From Mactra quadrangularis (lineage: Eukaryota > Mollusca > Bivalvia > Venerida > Mactridae): 64,000 nt of DNA. Positions 45,531-57,400 of the stretch are shown here, in pieces. The stretch spans positions 49,643,395 to 49,707,394 of the forward strand of contig CM046307.1 in assembly GCA_025267735.1 (NCBI GenBank), given 5' to 3'. The position numbers and the translations under genes were made by a program. Under the pieces are notes generated by a model. That model was not told where the DNA came from, searched no databases, and saw only the letters and a list, made by a program, of their open reading frames with translations. How positions within the stretch are numbered: position 1 is the stretch's first letter; the number at the start of each line of letters is the position of its first letter.

Positions 45531-46098
45531 ATCACAGGCTGTCGACATGAAACAGTCCCATCAAAAATATTGTATACACACACACACACTCACACACACA
45601 TATATATAGTAAAGGTATGTAACTCATCACCTCAGAAACCTCGAAAAAAATGACCTGTCTCATTCAACGGGCTCCTGTGTTTTTATTTCAGGATCGATTT
45701 TCAAAAACTTGGTCTTATTTATCCAAAAAATGGTTGATCTGTCGATTGCTTACAAAAGTTTAAAGCTATTGAAGAAAGTTATGAGACGTTAAACAGGAAA
45801 ATTGTTCAGGTCGTTACCGTCTGGACCTACCAAAAACCGTTTCCTTCTCGAACGTAACTCATAGATGTGTACGTGGAACTCCGATAAAAATGAACTAAAA
45901 ACAGAGAAAATAATATTTTAAGTCACTAGCCTCTCTCACAGTCGTCTTAGGCAAATAATTTGATCACTATCATAACATTTCCTTGACTTGTCGTGAGTTT
46001 TTTTCGTTGGCCTCCATTTTTAGAAAGAAGAGTAGGCTAAAACCGAACTCATACCGTTTTTACGGATCATACAACTATACCCGAAGACAACTCAACCC
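45531..46098 (+). repeat. Left arm of a 1.5 kb inverted repeat
   Basis: 568 bp that match the complement of 46451-47028 with about six substitutions and a few small indels (a CA-repeat length change and an extra TTAATTAA-like insert in the right arm). The arm contains a (CA)n tract at 45580-45605. It ends inward with CCCGAAGACAACTCAACCC. Confidence 0.92.
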
Positions 46099-46450
46099 GT
46101 TGCAAATAAACGTATTATTATATTCAAACAACTATTCTGGACAAAACATCATCGTTCAGAACTGAATAAATTTTAAAAGTGAGTTAATAATAAAGTTAAT
46201 ATATTTATTAGGTGATTATCGATTGCTATTTTTCAGATACAGTCTGTTACAATTAGAAAGGCGTAAAAATGAAGATAGCGTATTACGTTGTAAGTGATAT
46301 TGTAGTTCTATGTATTATAGATTAAAATTACATAAAATGTTATGATAACTATAAAACCGTTTCCTGATAATTTATAATTATTCTTTATCTTTAGTTTTAC
46401 GGAGTTAATTTCATTTTAGAGGTCAAATTTACTAACGTGTTAATTGTCAT
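46099..46450. other. Spacer of the large inverted repeat
   Basis: 352 bp of AT-rich, apparently unique sequence with no frame or repeat recognised. In a transcript it would form the loop of a very long hairpin. Confidence 0.7.
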
Positions 46451-47028
46451 GGGTTGAGTTGTCCTCGGGTTGAGTTGTATGATCCGTAAAAACGGTATGA
46501 GTTCGGTTTTAACCTACTCTTCTTTCTAAAAATGGAGGCCAACGAAAAAAACTCACGACAAGTCAAGGAAATGTTATGATAGTGATCAAATTATTTGCCT
46601 AAGACGACTGTGAGAGAGGCTAGTGACTTAAAATATTATTTTCTCTGTTTTTAGTTCATTTTTATTGGAGTTCCACGTACACATCTATGAGTTACGTTCG
46701 AGAAGGAAACGGTTTTTGGTAGGTCCAGACGGTAACGACCTGAACAATTTTCCTGTTTAACGTCTCATAACTTTCTTCAATAGCTTTTAATTAATTAACT
46801 TTTGTAAGCAATCGACAGATCAACCATTTTTTTGATAAATAAGACCAAGTTTTTGAAAATCGATCCTGAAATAAAAACACAGGAGTCCGTTGAATGAGAC
46901 AGGTCATTTTTTTCGAGGTTTCTGAGGTGATGAGTTACATACCTTTACTATATATATGTGTGTGTGAGTGTGTGTGTGTGTGTATACAATATTTTTGATG
47001 GGACTGTTTCATGCCGACAGCCTGTGAT
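46451..47028 (-). repeat. Right arm of the 1.5 kb inverted repeat
   Basis: 578 bp complementary to 45531-46098. It starts GGGTTGAGTTGTCCTCGGGT, a motif also present at 18538-18557 inside a MITE, and ends CCGACAGCCTGTGAT. The arm carries the (GT)n tract at 46953-46984. Confidence 0.92.
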
Positions 47029-47330
47029 GTCAATTGTCTAACAGAAGAAAGGTTCATTCGAATGTATTAGAGATGCAAAACTAAATTGAAAGAAATTGAT
47101 TTTACATTTGTACCACAGAGGAGATAAAAGCATAGGTCAAGCTATGGTAAATATTGGTTGAAACTAATATTTTAATGTTTGTCTCCTAAATGTATCAATT
47201 CAAACTTAACATTCAAAGCCACGGATAAAAGATTCTTCTAGAATATCTTATGATCTATGAGCAGTTTATCACGGAACTATTGTAAGTACATGTACTGTAT
47301 TATTTATGATGTGCATAACAATAACATAAA

Positions 47331-47531
47331 ATGTACATACACCATTTGTATCATAATACCGCTATATTTGACATCACACCGGACTTTCCATTTCTAAATA
47401 TTCACAATCCATTTACCAATGACAGGATTAGTGTGTACTTGGACAAACATAGTCGCATGTCATTGGACGCTAAGGAGTACTTTGTTAAACAAATTAGCCA
47501 CTTGCTTAGGGCGTGGTTATTGTGGCCTTAG
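47331..47531 (+). pseudogene. Unknown ORF fragment, right copy (open)
   Basis: A 66-codon frame reading DITPDFPFLNIHNPF, then TNDRISVYLDKHSRMSLDA and KEYFVKQISHLLRAW, stop. The diverged duplicate at 45357-45520 lies on the same strand on the other side of the large inverted repeat. The match between copies follows codons, suggesting both come from a real coding sequence (a gene tail or a transposon protein). No splice acceptor is clear. Function unknown. Confidence 0.4.
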
Positions 47532-48370
47532 AGTAAGTTCAATTGGAAGACTTCTGATAAATGCAAATGTGTGTATAAAAATTACGATGCTTATTGTTTA
47601 ATATACAATTGGAAAATAATAATGTGTAAACTGAAATATCTGAACACCTTTTGAACTGAACAATATATTTGTATACTATAAGAGTTGTTAAGTTTGATAA
47701 TTTGAATGTCTATATGGAAATATAAGAAACATTCAGAATCAGAGCGTTTTCCGGGAACAAATTTTTGCACACGAAAGCCCCTCCCTTATGCATGGTATAG
47801 GAAGGAACAACATGCTCAAACGTAAGTATCAAATATAAAGTGAAGTTTCACCACTTATTGATCTGTCTTTCTCACTCCATCATAAATCCAGTTCCAATAT
47901 TAACTGTCAAAATCGATAGTCTTAATAGCAAAATAGTCTTGAAATAGGGACATTTTGCTTCTCTAATTAAGCAATTAAGACTTAAAAATCGACGAAAAAT
48001 TACATAATTTTACAATAACAGAGGTGGTCATTTGTGCATTACTGTACTGTATAATCAAACATGAAATGAGATTAGAATGATAATACTGTTGTTAGATTCC
48101 TGAATGTAATGTATCAATGACATGCATCATTAAATATTCTAGCAAGGCATTTAATCTTAATCAAATCATCATCATCAAAATATTTGATAACCATATTTTT
48201 ATCATGATCCACAGGATCTAAATTAACACTTGTTGATGTGGCTCTTCCATACATTTATTACAAAATGTTCCAATATTAACTATCAAAAATAATTGTCTTA
48301 ATAGAGAAATAGTCTTAAAATAGGGACCTTTTGCTTAGCAAATCAAATATTTACACGGGATCAAGTTTAT

Positions 48371-48489
48371 CTAAATAAAATCGTCATCGTCGTCATCAGA
48401 ATCTTCAACAATCATATCTTTATCAGGGTCCATTGGATCAAGAATCATATCTTCTTCTTCAGGTACAAGATCAAGATCACCTTTGTTAT
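48371..48489 (-). CDS. Last exon of the NWD-like gene, acidic tail
   Basis: Starts after a TTTTCAG acceptor and completes an Asp codon. It encodes 39 residues rich in Asp and Glu (LVPEEEDMILDPMDPDKDM, then DSDDDDDD) and ends TAG at 48371-48373. The tail follows the last WD blade directly and is likely unstructured. Confidence 0.85.
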
Positions 48490-51400
48490 CTGAAAACATC
48501 AGATATAATTTACATAGAATACATGTTATGGTAACTCGTACAGGTCAGCTAATACAAAGCTCTATAATCATTACGCAATACATGTACATTAATTTTCTTT
48601 CCCTTTTATCGTTTGGATTTAAACTTATGTGTATTATTTCAATTTTATATGTTAACAGAATTTACTGAAAAATCACAATGACTCAACGTGTGATTTGGAA
48701 TCACAACTACATGTAATTGCATCAGGATGAAATACCATAATTTTATTAGACTTTCCATTTTTACAATCCTTTTTAAATTACTTCTACATAACTTAACAAT
48801 TCAATCCGTATGTGGCTTTTTAGTTAAGGTTAATTTTGAATTGATATGTCTGTCAGTTATTATCTCCATTATCTGTATTATTGTGTAACCCTCTTTGCCT
48901 TTGATCATGCTTGATTTTCTGCACCTCTCTTTATAAATTCCAGAATTGCGCAATATAATTATGTAAAGTTGTTGATAAAATGGACAAAATCATAAACGAT
49001 CAATACAACATAAATACCTGATCCTTTAAACAGTTCCTGGTACTGTGCTTCATTGACATCAACATTTTGTTTAAAGTTATGTAATCTCCAAGTCACAACA
49101 TTAACAGGTTTACCAACGGTTGCTAAAATAAATTTGTCATCTTTGCTGAATTGTAAATTTGTTACCTGCAAGTAGAAAACAAAGTTAATGAAATATGACG
49201 ATCATTAGAGCATAAGAAATACGTGGCATAAATAAGCTTAGAAGTACATTAACCAGAGCGGGTAAGATTAAGGATTCGATCAACCTGCGTCTATTGTCTG
49301 TATCTAAAGATATGCTTACTCCAGTAGAATTTATCAATAATATATTGATGATATTAGACACTTTCAAAGATGAAGTTGGCAAGCTTATAAATGATCTATT
49401 TTTAAGATTGAAATAAAATACATACGGATAACTTGTTTTGAGTCGTGTGTTGAATAGAACAACATAGCGATTAAACTCTGATATTTCTATCACAAATTTA
49501 TACATTTTATCCTATGATATTATAAAACTCTTATAAACCGATTTATGAATAGATAATGTACGTTTTCTATAAATCGAATCGTAACCGATCAATCGGTTAA
49601 TCATGACAACCCTTAGTTGTAGCAACACTGCTAACTGCCAAACGGGCGGTCACAAGATTGTTTAACATGTTAATTAAAAAAAGCTACAAATTTGTAAGAA
49701 TGCTATGTTTTTGCAAGCACTACCTTCATTATTTCACGTTTATCTATATGGTAAACTTACTGATTCATCTAATGTGAACGACGCAATGGTAGAGAAATCA
49801 TTTTTATCCCACATTCTAAGAGTCATTTCTTCAGTCCAGCTCCCAAAGGTTAATATATATGGGTTGTCAGGAGAGTAACTTATCTCTACACAAGTTGTGT
49901 GTCCAAATAAACGATGAAGAAGTTTTCCTGCAATATTTAGAAATAGAAAATAGTAATTTGTCAATAATAAAAGTGAGTCTACTAAAGATAAGGATTAAAG
50001 AACGTAAAGATTTGGCGTGAGCTCAAGAAATCGCGTGATTGTTGAGATATTGACTAAATATGTATCTCACATTTGCCGGCTTGTTGGTGTTCAGTTGTCA
50101 TTGATACAATATATTTGGACAAAAGTGGGATCGCTTCTTTTTTCAATTTGTTGATGATAAGCTAATTGCCATTCAATCATCACATCTACTAGATGTCTCA
50201 TTATGTGGAACATTGATGATTGACATGTATTTGTTAAAAGTGTAAGTAAAATCTTAACTTTAAATCTGTTCAGTTGAAATCAAATCTACCAAATCCTACA
50301 TTACCAGTCTTGATATCATATACTCTAAGTATGAAATCATCATGTGCTGCCAATACTTGATTATCATTTAAGATAACAAATGTATCCACGGAAGCTGATA
50401 GTTCACTTTTATCTTTCTCTGATGCATATTTATTGTAATATTCTGTATCCAATACATTAACCATCTTCTTTCCTTTAAATATTTTAATTACGATAAAAAT
50501 AGTATTAGGCAATTAAACTTTCAAAATGTCTTTACAATTATTTCTTATGGTTCAGTCGTTACCTTCACTACACTTATATCAATTTCGTGTACATCCTTAC
50601 CCATGTAATTCATAGAGATTAGACCTAGTAGCCAATCTTTATAATAACTTCGCAATTCGACAGGCACTTTTAAAAGCATAAAACCATTGAACTGGAGCAG
50701 ATTGTTCACACGATTGTCAATCTTTTTTTACAAGTATTCAATCCTGTTTAAAGCTTAGTTCATTCAGTTAGTCACAGTGTAGTTACCGAAGTTTGTATAG
50801 TTTTAAAATATCTCAAGACAATATGCACAAGCGTTTTGTTCTGATGCATGCGGAAAATAATGTAAATTGTTTTTACTAAGAGCAATCATGTTGACAAAGG
50901 CAGTGAAGATATGAAGTAACTAAACAATTAACACCAACCTTTTTGAACATCCCATACTTCTAAGAACGTTGTCTCATTTTCTTTCCTTGAAAAAGCTGGG
51001 ACACCTACAATTAATTTAATCATTTATGTCTACGATTTTTATCCTGTTTTATAACTGATATATGATTCATGCTACACATAATAACAATCCGATAACATAC
51101 TGTTTTAACAAAAATGGCTTAGTTTGCTTTTGAAACAGTATTCAACGCAACTTTATCAAAATTATCAAAAAGGAGACTGCGTTCATTTCCCCCATTTTAA
51201 GCTATGGGAATAAAGATTCTTGCTTATGACTACATGGTATTTGATTTGAATTTCAGTTAAAGACGTAGTTGTGGTTGTAGAGGAGTACACAACTTTACGA
51301 AAATAATGTTGTTTTAATGTTTCAAACTCATGAATGGGTTGTGTACTTTTGAAAACAAAAAGACGTGACATAATTATGCACAGACCTTCAACTTTGAATA

Positions 51401-54400
51401 ACAAGTGTTTCCCATCAAATGTGAATACCAACTGATCTTTGTCCAACATAGCGGTAAAGTCTGATTGTACTTTGTGCATCAGTTTCTTTTGTACCAGATT
51501 AAATAAGAATATTTCGCTTGTATCATCACGCCATGCTGCTAATGTTTGACCATTATCTGAAACCTTATAGAAACAAACGGACATTGAATTCGTTAGAATG
51601 CTCCTCTGTGATATATTGACAATAAAACGTTTTATGCGTTTTACCTTGTTTGTGGACAATGCGCAAGGCTCGTATTCAAAGGTTTTTGTAAAGGACCAAT
51701 GAATGTACATTCCTCGAGCTTTGCCATTCAATAGTAATTCTCTCAATTTCTATTTCTAGTATGGAAAATTTCAGCTACTGGCAAACGTTTTGTGCTTAAA
51801 AGTGTAAATATGTCAACAGATCTTAAACTCTCTAAGCACAGAACAAAATTATTCAAACTTGACCTCCGAAATTTAGCTAAAAAATTGTAGATTCAGTTTA
51901 TGATATCTTATCAGCTACTCATTTGTCTGTTAAACCTGCTGCTAATGTAAGAATTTAACAAAAGGTTCAGTTAACCACTAAAGGAAAATATAATATATAT
52001 AAACGTGTTGATATTTGTTAAGAGTTAAAAGACAAGCCATTTCAACTTTATCAGTGACGACCAAGCTGCAATATTTGTATTAAGTTTACACTTACACCGA
52101 AACCATCCAGGGCTGCTTGTTGCCTGCTTTCTAATATAGCAGAAACCTTTCCTGTTTCAATGTTATAAACCTTTATATTATGTCGACCAAAACTTAGGCA
52201 TGCTACCTCTGTAATCAAACAATGAGTAACATTTAAAAAAAGAAAAGTTATCAATTTACGTGAAAGAAGATTTGGTAATCTCCGACTGTATTTTTAAGAC
52301 TTGACCATCTGATTTAAGACTAACAATTAACAATGATTGTTCAGTTGCTGAAAGACTGCCATAGAATGTGTCCGTCGATGCGGCGAAGAATTTAGATATC
52401 ACTGCAGAAATTAAACTATAATCTCACGACGAAACATGGAACTATGACAAATATGTAAAAGTATACAAATAAATCTAAAAATTCTAAGACACATATTGCT
52501 TCTTAAACAAGATTACGTAAATATCGCTCAAATGCCAACTGGACGTTGTAGAAAATACTTTTATAAAGATTAAACGCAGTCATATATATACTCGTATACA
52601 GTGTCGAAATAAGAACAATAAAATAATAATAGTTATAAATCACCCTGAAAGAAAAAAAACCATTTATTTCCTGAGCAAGTCCAAATAAATTCAACCTACC
52701 ATTCCTGCTCTTAATGACTGAACATTTTGTTTTCCTGCTTGAAAGATAACCCTGGAACTCCTTGGTGACAGTTAATGTATCAAGGCTGATAATTTTGATT
52801 TTTTGAATGACGTCATGAACAACTAACAACTCTTTATCATTCAGTACCTCCATATGTAGTATAGAACAGTCCTAAAATAAATCATACGAATAAGAAACTC
52901 GTATGTTGAAATTCCAATCTAGACTTTTCAAAGTGCTACAACATATACATATATATACATATAAACAGTCCTAATTCCAAGCAAAATCAATTGACCGATC
53001 AGGACTTTGTTAGATTTAACAACCATCAGATTTAATTTCTGTCCCCGCCTGTTTTGATACCTAATGCTATACAAAGAAACATTTAAAATCCTACTTAAGC
53101 TATATGTGTTATTAGTTCTAGGACATTATAAAAATCAAAGTACTGAAAGTACTGTTGGAAGGAATTTTTTGAACGATTTTAGGAGTCCGAAGTTACTATT
53201 TCGATATCCATCATCATATCTCTATCATTCATAATCGAATGTGTTTCATATTTCATTTTACATGCATATTATGCTACTGATCGAGAAGTTGTATGTTTTT
53301 ATTCATGGGCAGGGCATACTTTCGTGGAGCTATGCCATGAAATAATTTCTACGGTCATTCTCCCTCCTACCACTGATTCTAAATCATTTTAATACGGCAG
53401 TGTTCAGTCACTGAATTGCATCTAGTAGTAATCCAGAGATTGAGTCTTTTCAGGAACAGGCGGATTGCTGGTCACGATGTAACCTAAACAATGTGTTGCC
53501 ATTGAGTTAAGACCACAACAAATTGATCACATGTTCTATGTATTTTGTTTTAAAGAATTGAGCTAAAGAGCAATTAAATTCTTTTTCCATATTTTGAATT
53601 TTGAGAAGCGAGCGAAAGCGAACGAATAAATTTGTGCAGTTTCTAAGACATTTATTTACCATAAGTTAAAAAGAGCACTTTTTGTGTATACAATGTAATT
53701 AGATTTTGGTAAATTATGCTAATGTCTAATGATATCACAAGAATTAAATCAAGTCTAATATGTTATTTTGGGACATCAAAATTGTAGGAAATTCAATGTA
53801 AATTTTTCTCCCTGTCCTATCTGCTCTCTATGGATCAATCTTCATATTTTACACTACAAAGACACGTATGACGTCACACATCAAGATAAGGTGTGTAGAG
53901 TGAGTAAATGTTCAGTTTACGGTCTAAGAGAGAGTGCAGTTATCATATTTCTGAACAATGGATTGTGTCATTGTAATTTCTAATGCCGTATGTTAGCAAG
54001 AATACATTACTGCTTTACCGTAACAGTGAAATTTTCTGATTGATTTTGCTATGTAGAACTCAAATTTCTAATTTTTAGTTCAATTTCTACTTGGTCTAGT
54101 GTGAAAACTTCTGATTTTCCGAAATTTATTATGCGTCAATTTCAAGGTGCGGACGCATTTTTTTTGGATTTTAAGGTGCAAGAAATCAGACGAACATAAC
54201 GGTTAATTTGTTGCGGTCTATTAAAAAAAAAAGAAAAAAAAAACATTTATGATACTCGCTCCGCGCTGTCACTAAACCACTACGGACACCCATCCAAAGA
54301 TTAACCTTACATTTCGTTGCTTAACTTCGAAAAATGTCCAGCGCTCTACGCTCTCAAAGTAAACCCCTGCTGAGATAAACGCTCGTTAAAATTGTATATA

Positions 54401-57400
54401 TATACAATCGTGTGGTAGATACTACTGCGCAATAATACAAAAAACTTCTTTCCGTGCACAGTTAGAAAGTTGTTTGATTCACGTTTAAAAAACATTTAAT
54501 ATCATAATTCTAAGTATTTGTTGAAATTACTTTTTCAACTTATCTACTTTTGATAGTACACATATTTTTCTGCTGCACTATTTCTTGATCGCATTGACTC
54601 ATTGATTTCTATTGAGTTGAAGGTGTTGTTCGTTCTTTTTCAAATTTCCAAGAGCGCTGACATAGAAAGGAATTCAAAAGAATTCCTTCCAATTACATAC
54701 TGCTTACTACAACGTCATTATATTGAACAGTTTTTAAATTCTAACACTTTACGGTATTAATTAAGACTCAACGTCTCGGTCATATTTGTTAAATTGACAA
54801 ATATATTTCACAAAAATTGATTTGCAAAGTTTGTAATTATGAATGTAAAGTACAACGAATGAAAGTAAATACATTTTTGTAACTTGCAGACAAAGAGCAA
54901 ATTAGTGATATCTTACCAAAGAACGCTCTCTAACTGTAATATGTTTAAACACATCATAAACAAACAATATTTGACTCGTTGGTTCACTGGTTTTGAAACC
55001 AAATGCTACAACATATCTGGAATTTGGTAATGACTCCATCATCCTGCAAATGTAACAATTAACAGCTATTTATGAATTTACAATGAACAGATGTACATAC
55101 GTATGAAATGATTTTCGTAAAAAAATGAATCAAAATTTGGCCAATTTTGTAACCCGCCGGGTTTACTTAACTTAACAATAAAGTAGATATAATGTGAAAC
55201 GAATGTACAATATTTCAAAACTGAGCTATTTTCTTATAAAGTCGGAATGTGGACGATAATTTATAAGATAAAAATAATTAAATGACATGAACAATACTAC
55301 TAGTAAACGTTTACCTTATTTTATAAGCACAAAACGTTGATGTCTGGCTGATATTTTGAACTGCTTTAGTCCTATCCCAAACACGTACATTAGAATCTTC
55401 AGATGTGGTTACGACAGTTTTCATGTCCACTGTACAAGCATCAGTAACATCAACAGAGTGTTTGAGTTCAGCTGATGATTTAGATGTTTTAATGTCCAGG
55501 AAATGAACGTATGAACCTTTCACAAAGTATAACGATTTGCCATCGTTGGATTGCTTCACACTACGAATATAATCATTTGGATTACCTGCAGTGGATACAA
55601 CAAACATCAAATAAAGCCTAAGGCACATAACCACTTGAAAACGTTACTATCAACATGAGCGTATTTGAGTGTATATCAATTTATCGTCATACATAAGAAT
55701 AGTAAACAACTTGGTATTCCGAACGCTTAAGTAAAATCTAAAACATTTGCAAAAGCATCGAATATGAAAAAAAATGTTAAGTTAAAAATCCAATTAACTA
55801 GCAATTTTATTATTAAGGTACTCATGTGTAAATAATGGGTGCTCAAAAACGTTTTGCAATTTTTGCTTGTTGCTGGTCGTAAACGCTATTCTTTGACATT
55901 TAGGCATATTTTGTTGACCAATCGACTTACTACTGTTTTTTTAGGCTTATTATACCGTTAATCAGTTCTTAGCTCATTCATTAGTGTGAAATGCAATTCA
56001 TGGTCAAATTCAACGAATATATATAAAGGAATGCTTCAGTTATCAAATCTCTAACCTCTGGATTGTCAGGAAGACTGACTTCCAAACCGAGTTAACCAAT
56101 CGGGCTTAGTATATGGACCTTATTATGTGCTCAGAATAAATATTGTAAATACACAACGTAAACAAGAATCCGTAATACCCTTACCTCGTATGACATTAGT
56201 TTTCTTTTTAGAATGGAAATCCATGAACACTATATCATTAGTATATATATTACTATATACAACATACTTCTCATCACGTGTTATAACAAGTTCATCTATC
56301 TCATATTGTACCTCTTCTCCTAACTCTGTAATACATTATATTACATATTTATATTGTTATACATAAATTGATATTTGAACTCTCCCTGTCTGTGTTATTT
56401 TATAGTAAATTCACTGAATATATAACTAAACGCAAATAATTATATCACGGGTGTTCTTATAAAAAGCTGTTCTCCACTTTTAACCAATTAAAGCAATTCT
56501 TAATACGGGACCATTTTCAGAAAGTCTAGTGAATCTACGCCAGCAATTATTTAGTAGATGTTACTAATGATTTCTTCTCAGTTTGTTCACATAAACACAA
56601 CCGTTATTCGTATTTTTAAAGAAACACGCGACAACATTCCAACTGTGATGTTTTGAAACTTCAAGATCCTATCCACAGATTGGTCAATTTTAGCGCTCTT
56701 TGTCATACCTACTAGGAAAAGCTGACCACTGACTAAGAAGCAAGAATGAAAAACTCTTACACAACAAGCAAATCAAGCAATAGAGTAACAGCATAAACAC
56801 GTTAAGTTAGATAATACAAGTGGCAGAGTTTTAGTTGTATCTCAAAACTTTTGTTATACAATACACTAAAAGCAACCCCTTTCCGTCCATTTGTTTTTTT
56901 TCCATACGTTTCAATGTTAGTTTAATCTAACAGTTTAGTACTTTACCTATTTCATAATTATATTCTATATTTCACAACTAGTAAACAAAAGTCTTTCTAT
57001 AAAGCGTTCTTGTGCATTAAAACACTGAAAAACCTACAAACTTTATGGTCTAATAAAATTGTTTTCGAAGTTAGACCTCTCCATCGAAAACAATTTTCCC
57101 ATGCGTGAATTGTACTGGATTCGTTGATCTTAAAAATTAGTCATTCAAAAAAAGCATCGTGTTGTATTTTGTAACGAGTTGTTAGTCTTGAAGCAATTAT
57201 TATTACATTCGCATTCCTTCAAAATACCCTAAAGCATAAAAGCAGGAGTTCAAGGGTAAAGACGATAAAAAGAAAAATGTCATAGAGAGGTAAAAAGCAT
57301 CTAATATTAATATTCTGAGCAGTATGTTGTCCAATGGTATACAACTATTTTAGCTACATTTAATCATTTACATAAATGACGAATACCCAACAAGCCACTT

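Larger units (their letters stand above)
43019..48370. other. Intergenic region dominated by a large inverted repeat
   Basis: No gene is called. It holds a reversed SINE tail (43595-43670), the family C fold-back at 44114, two copies of an unknown ORF fragment (45357-45520 and 47331-47531), and the inverted repeat 45531-47028. Around 47890-48060 and 48260-48345 lie sequences with GTCTTAATAG and ATAGTCTTAAAATAGGGACC words that resemble diverged pieces of the TA-flanked MITE at 28686. Confidence 0.6.

Noticed and set aside
50281..50304. Later donor for exon 50305-50472 (TTTG|GTAGAT at 50287)
   Set aside because: Same phase, but ending at ACTG|GTAATG joins KT to GKLLHRLFGH and restores a canonical WD blade, while the longer form inserts eight residues in it.
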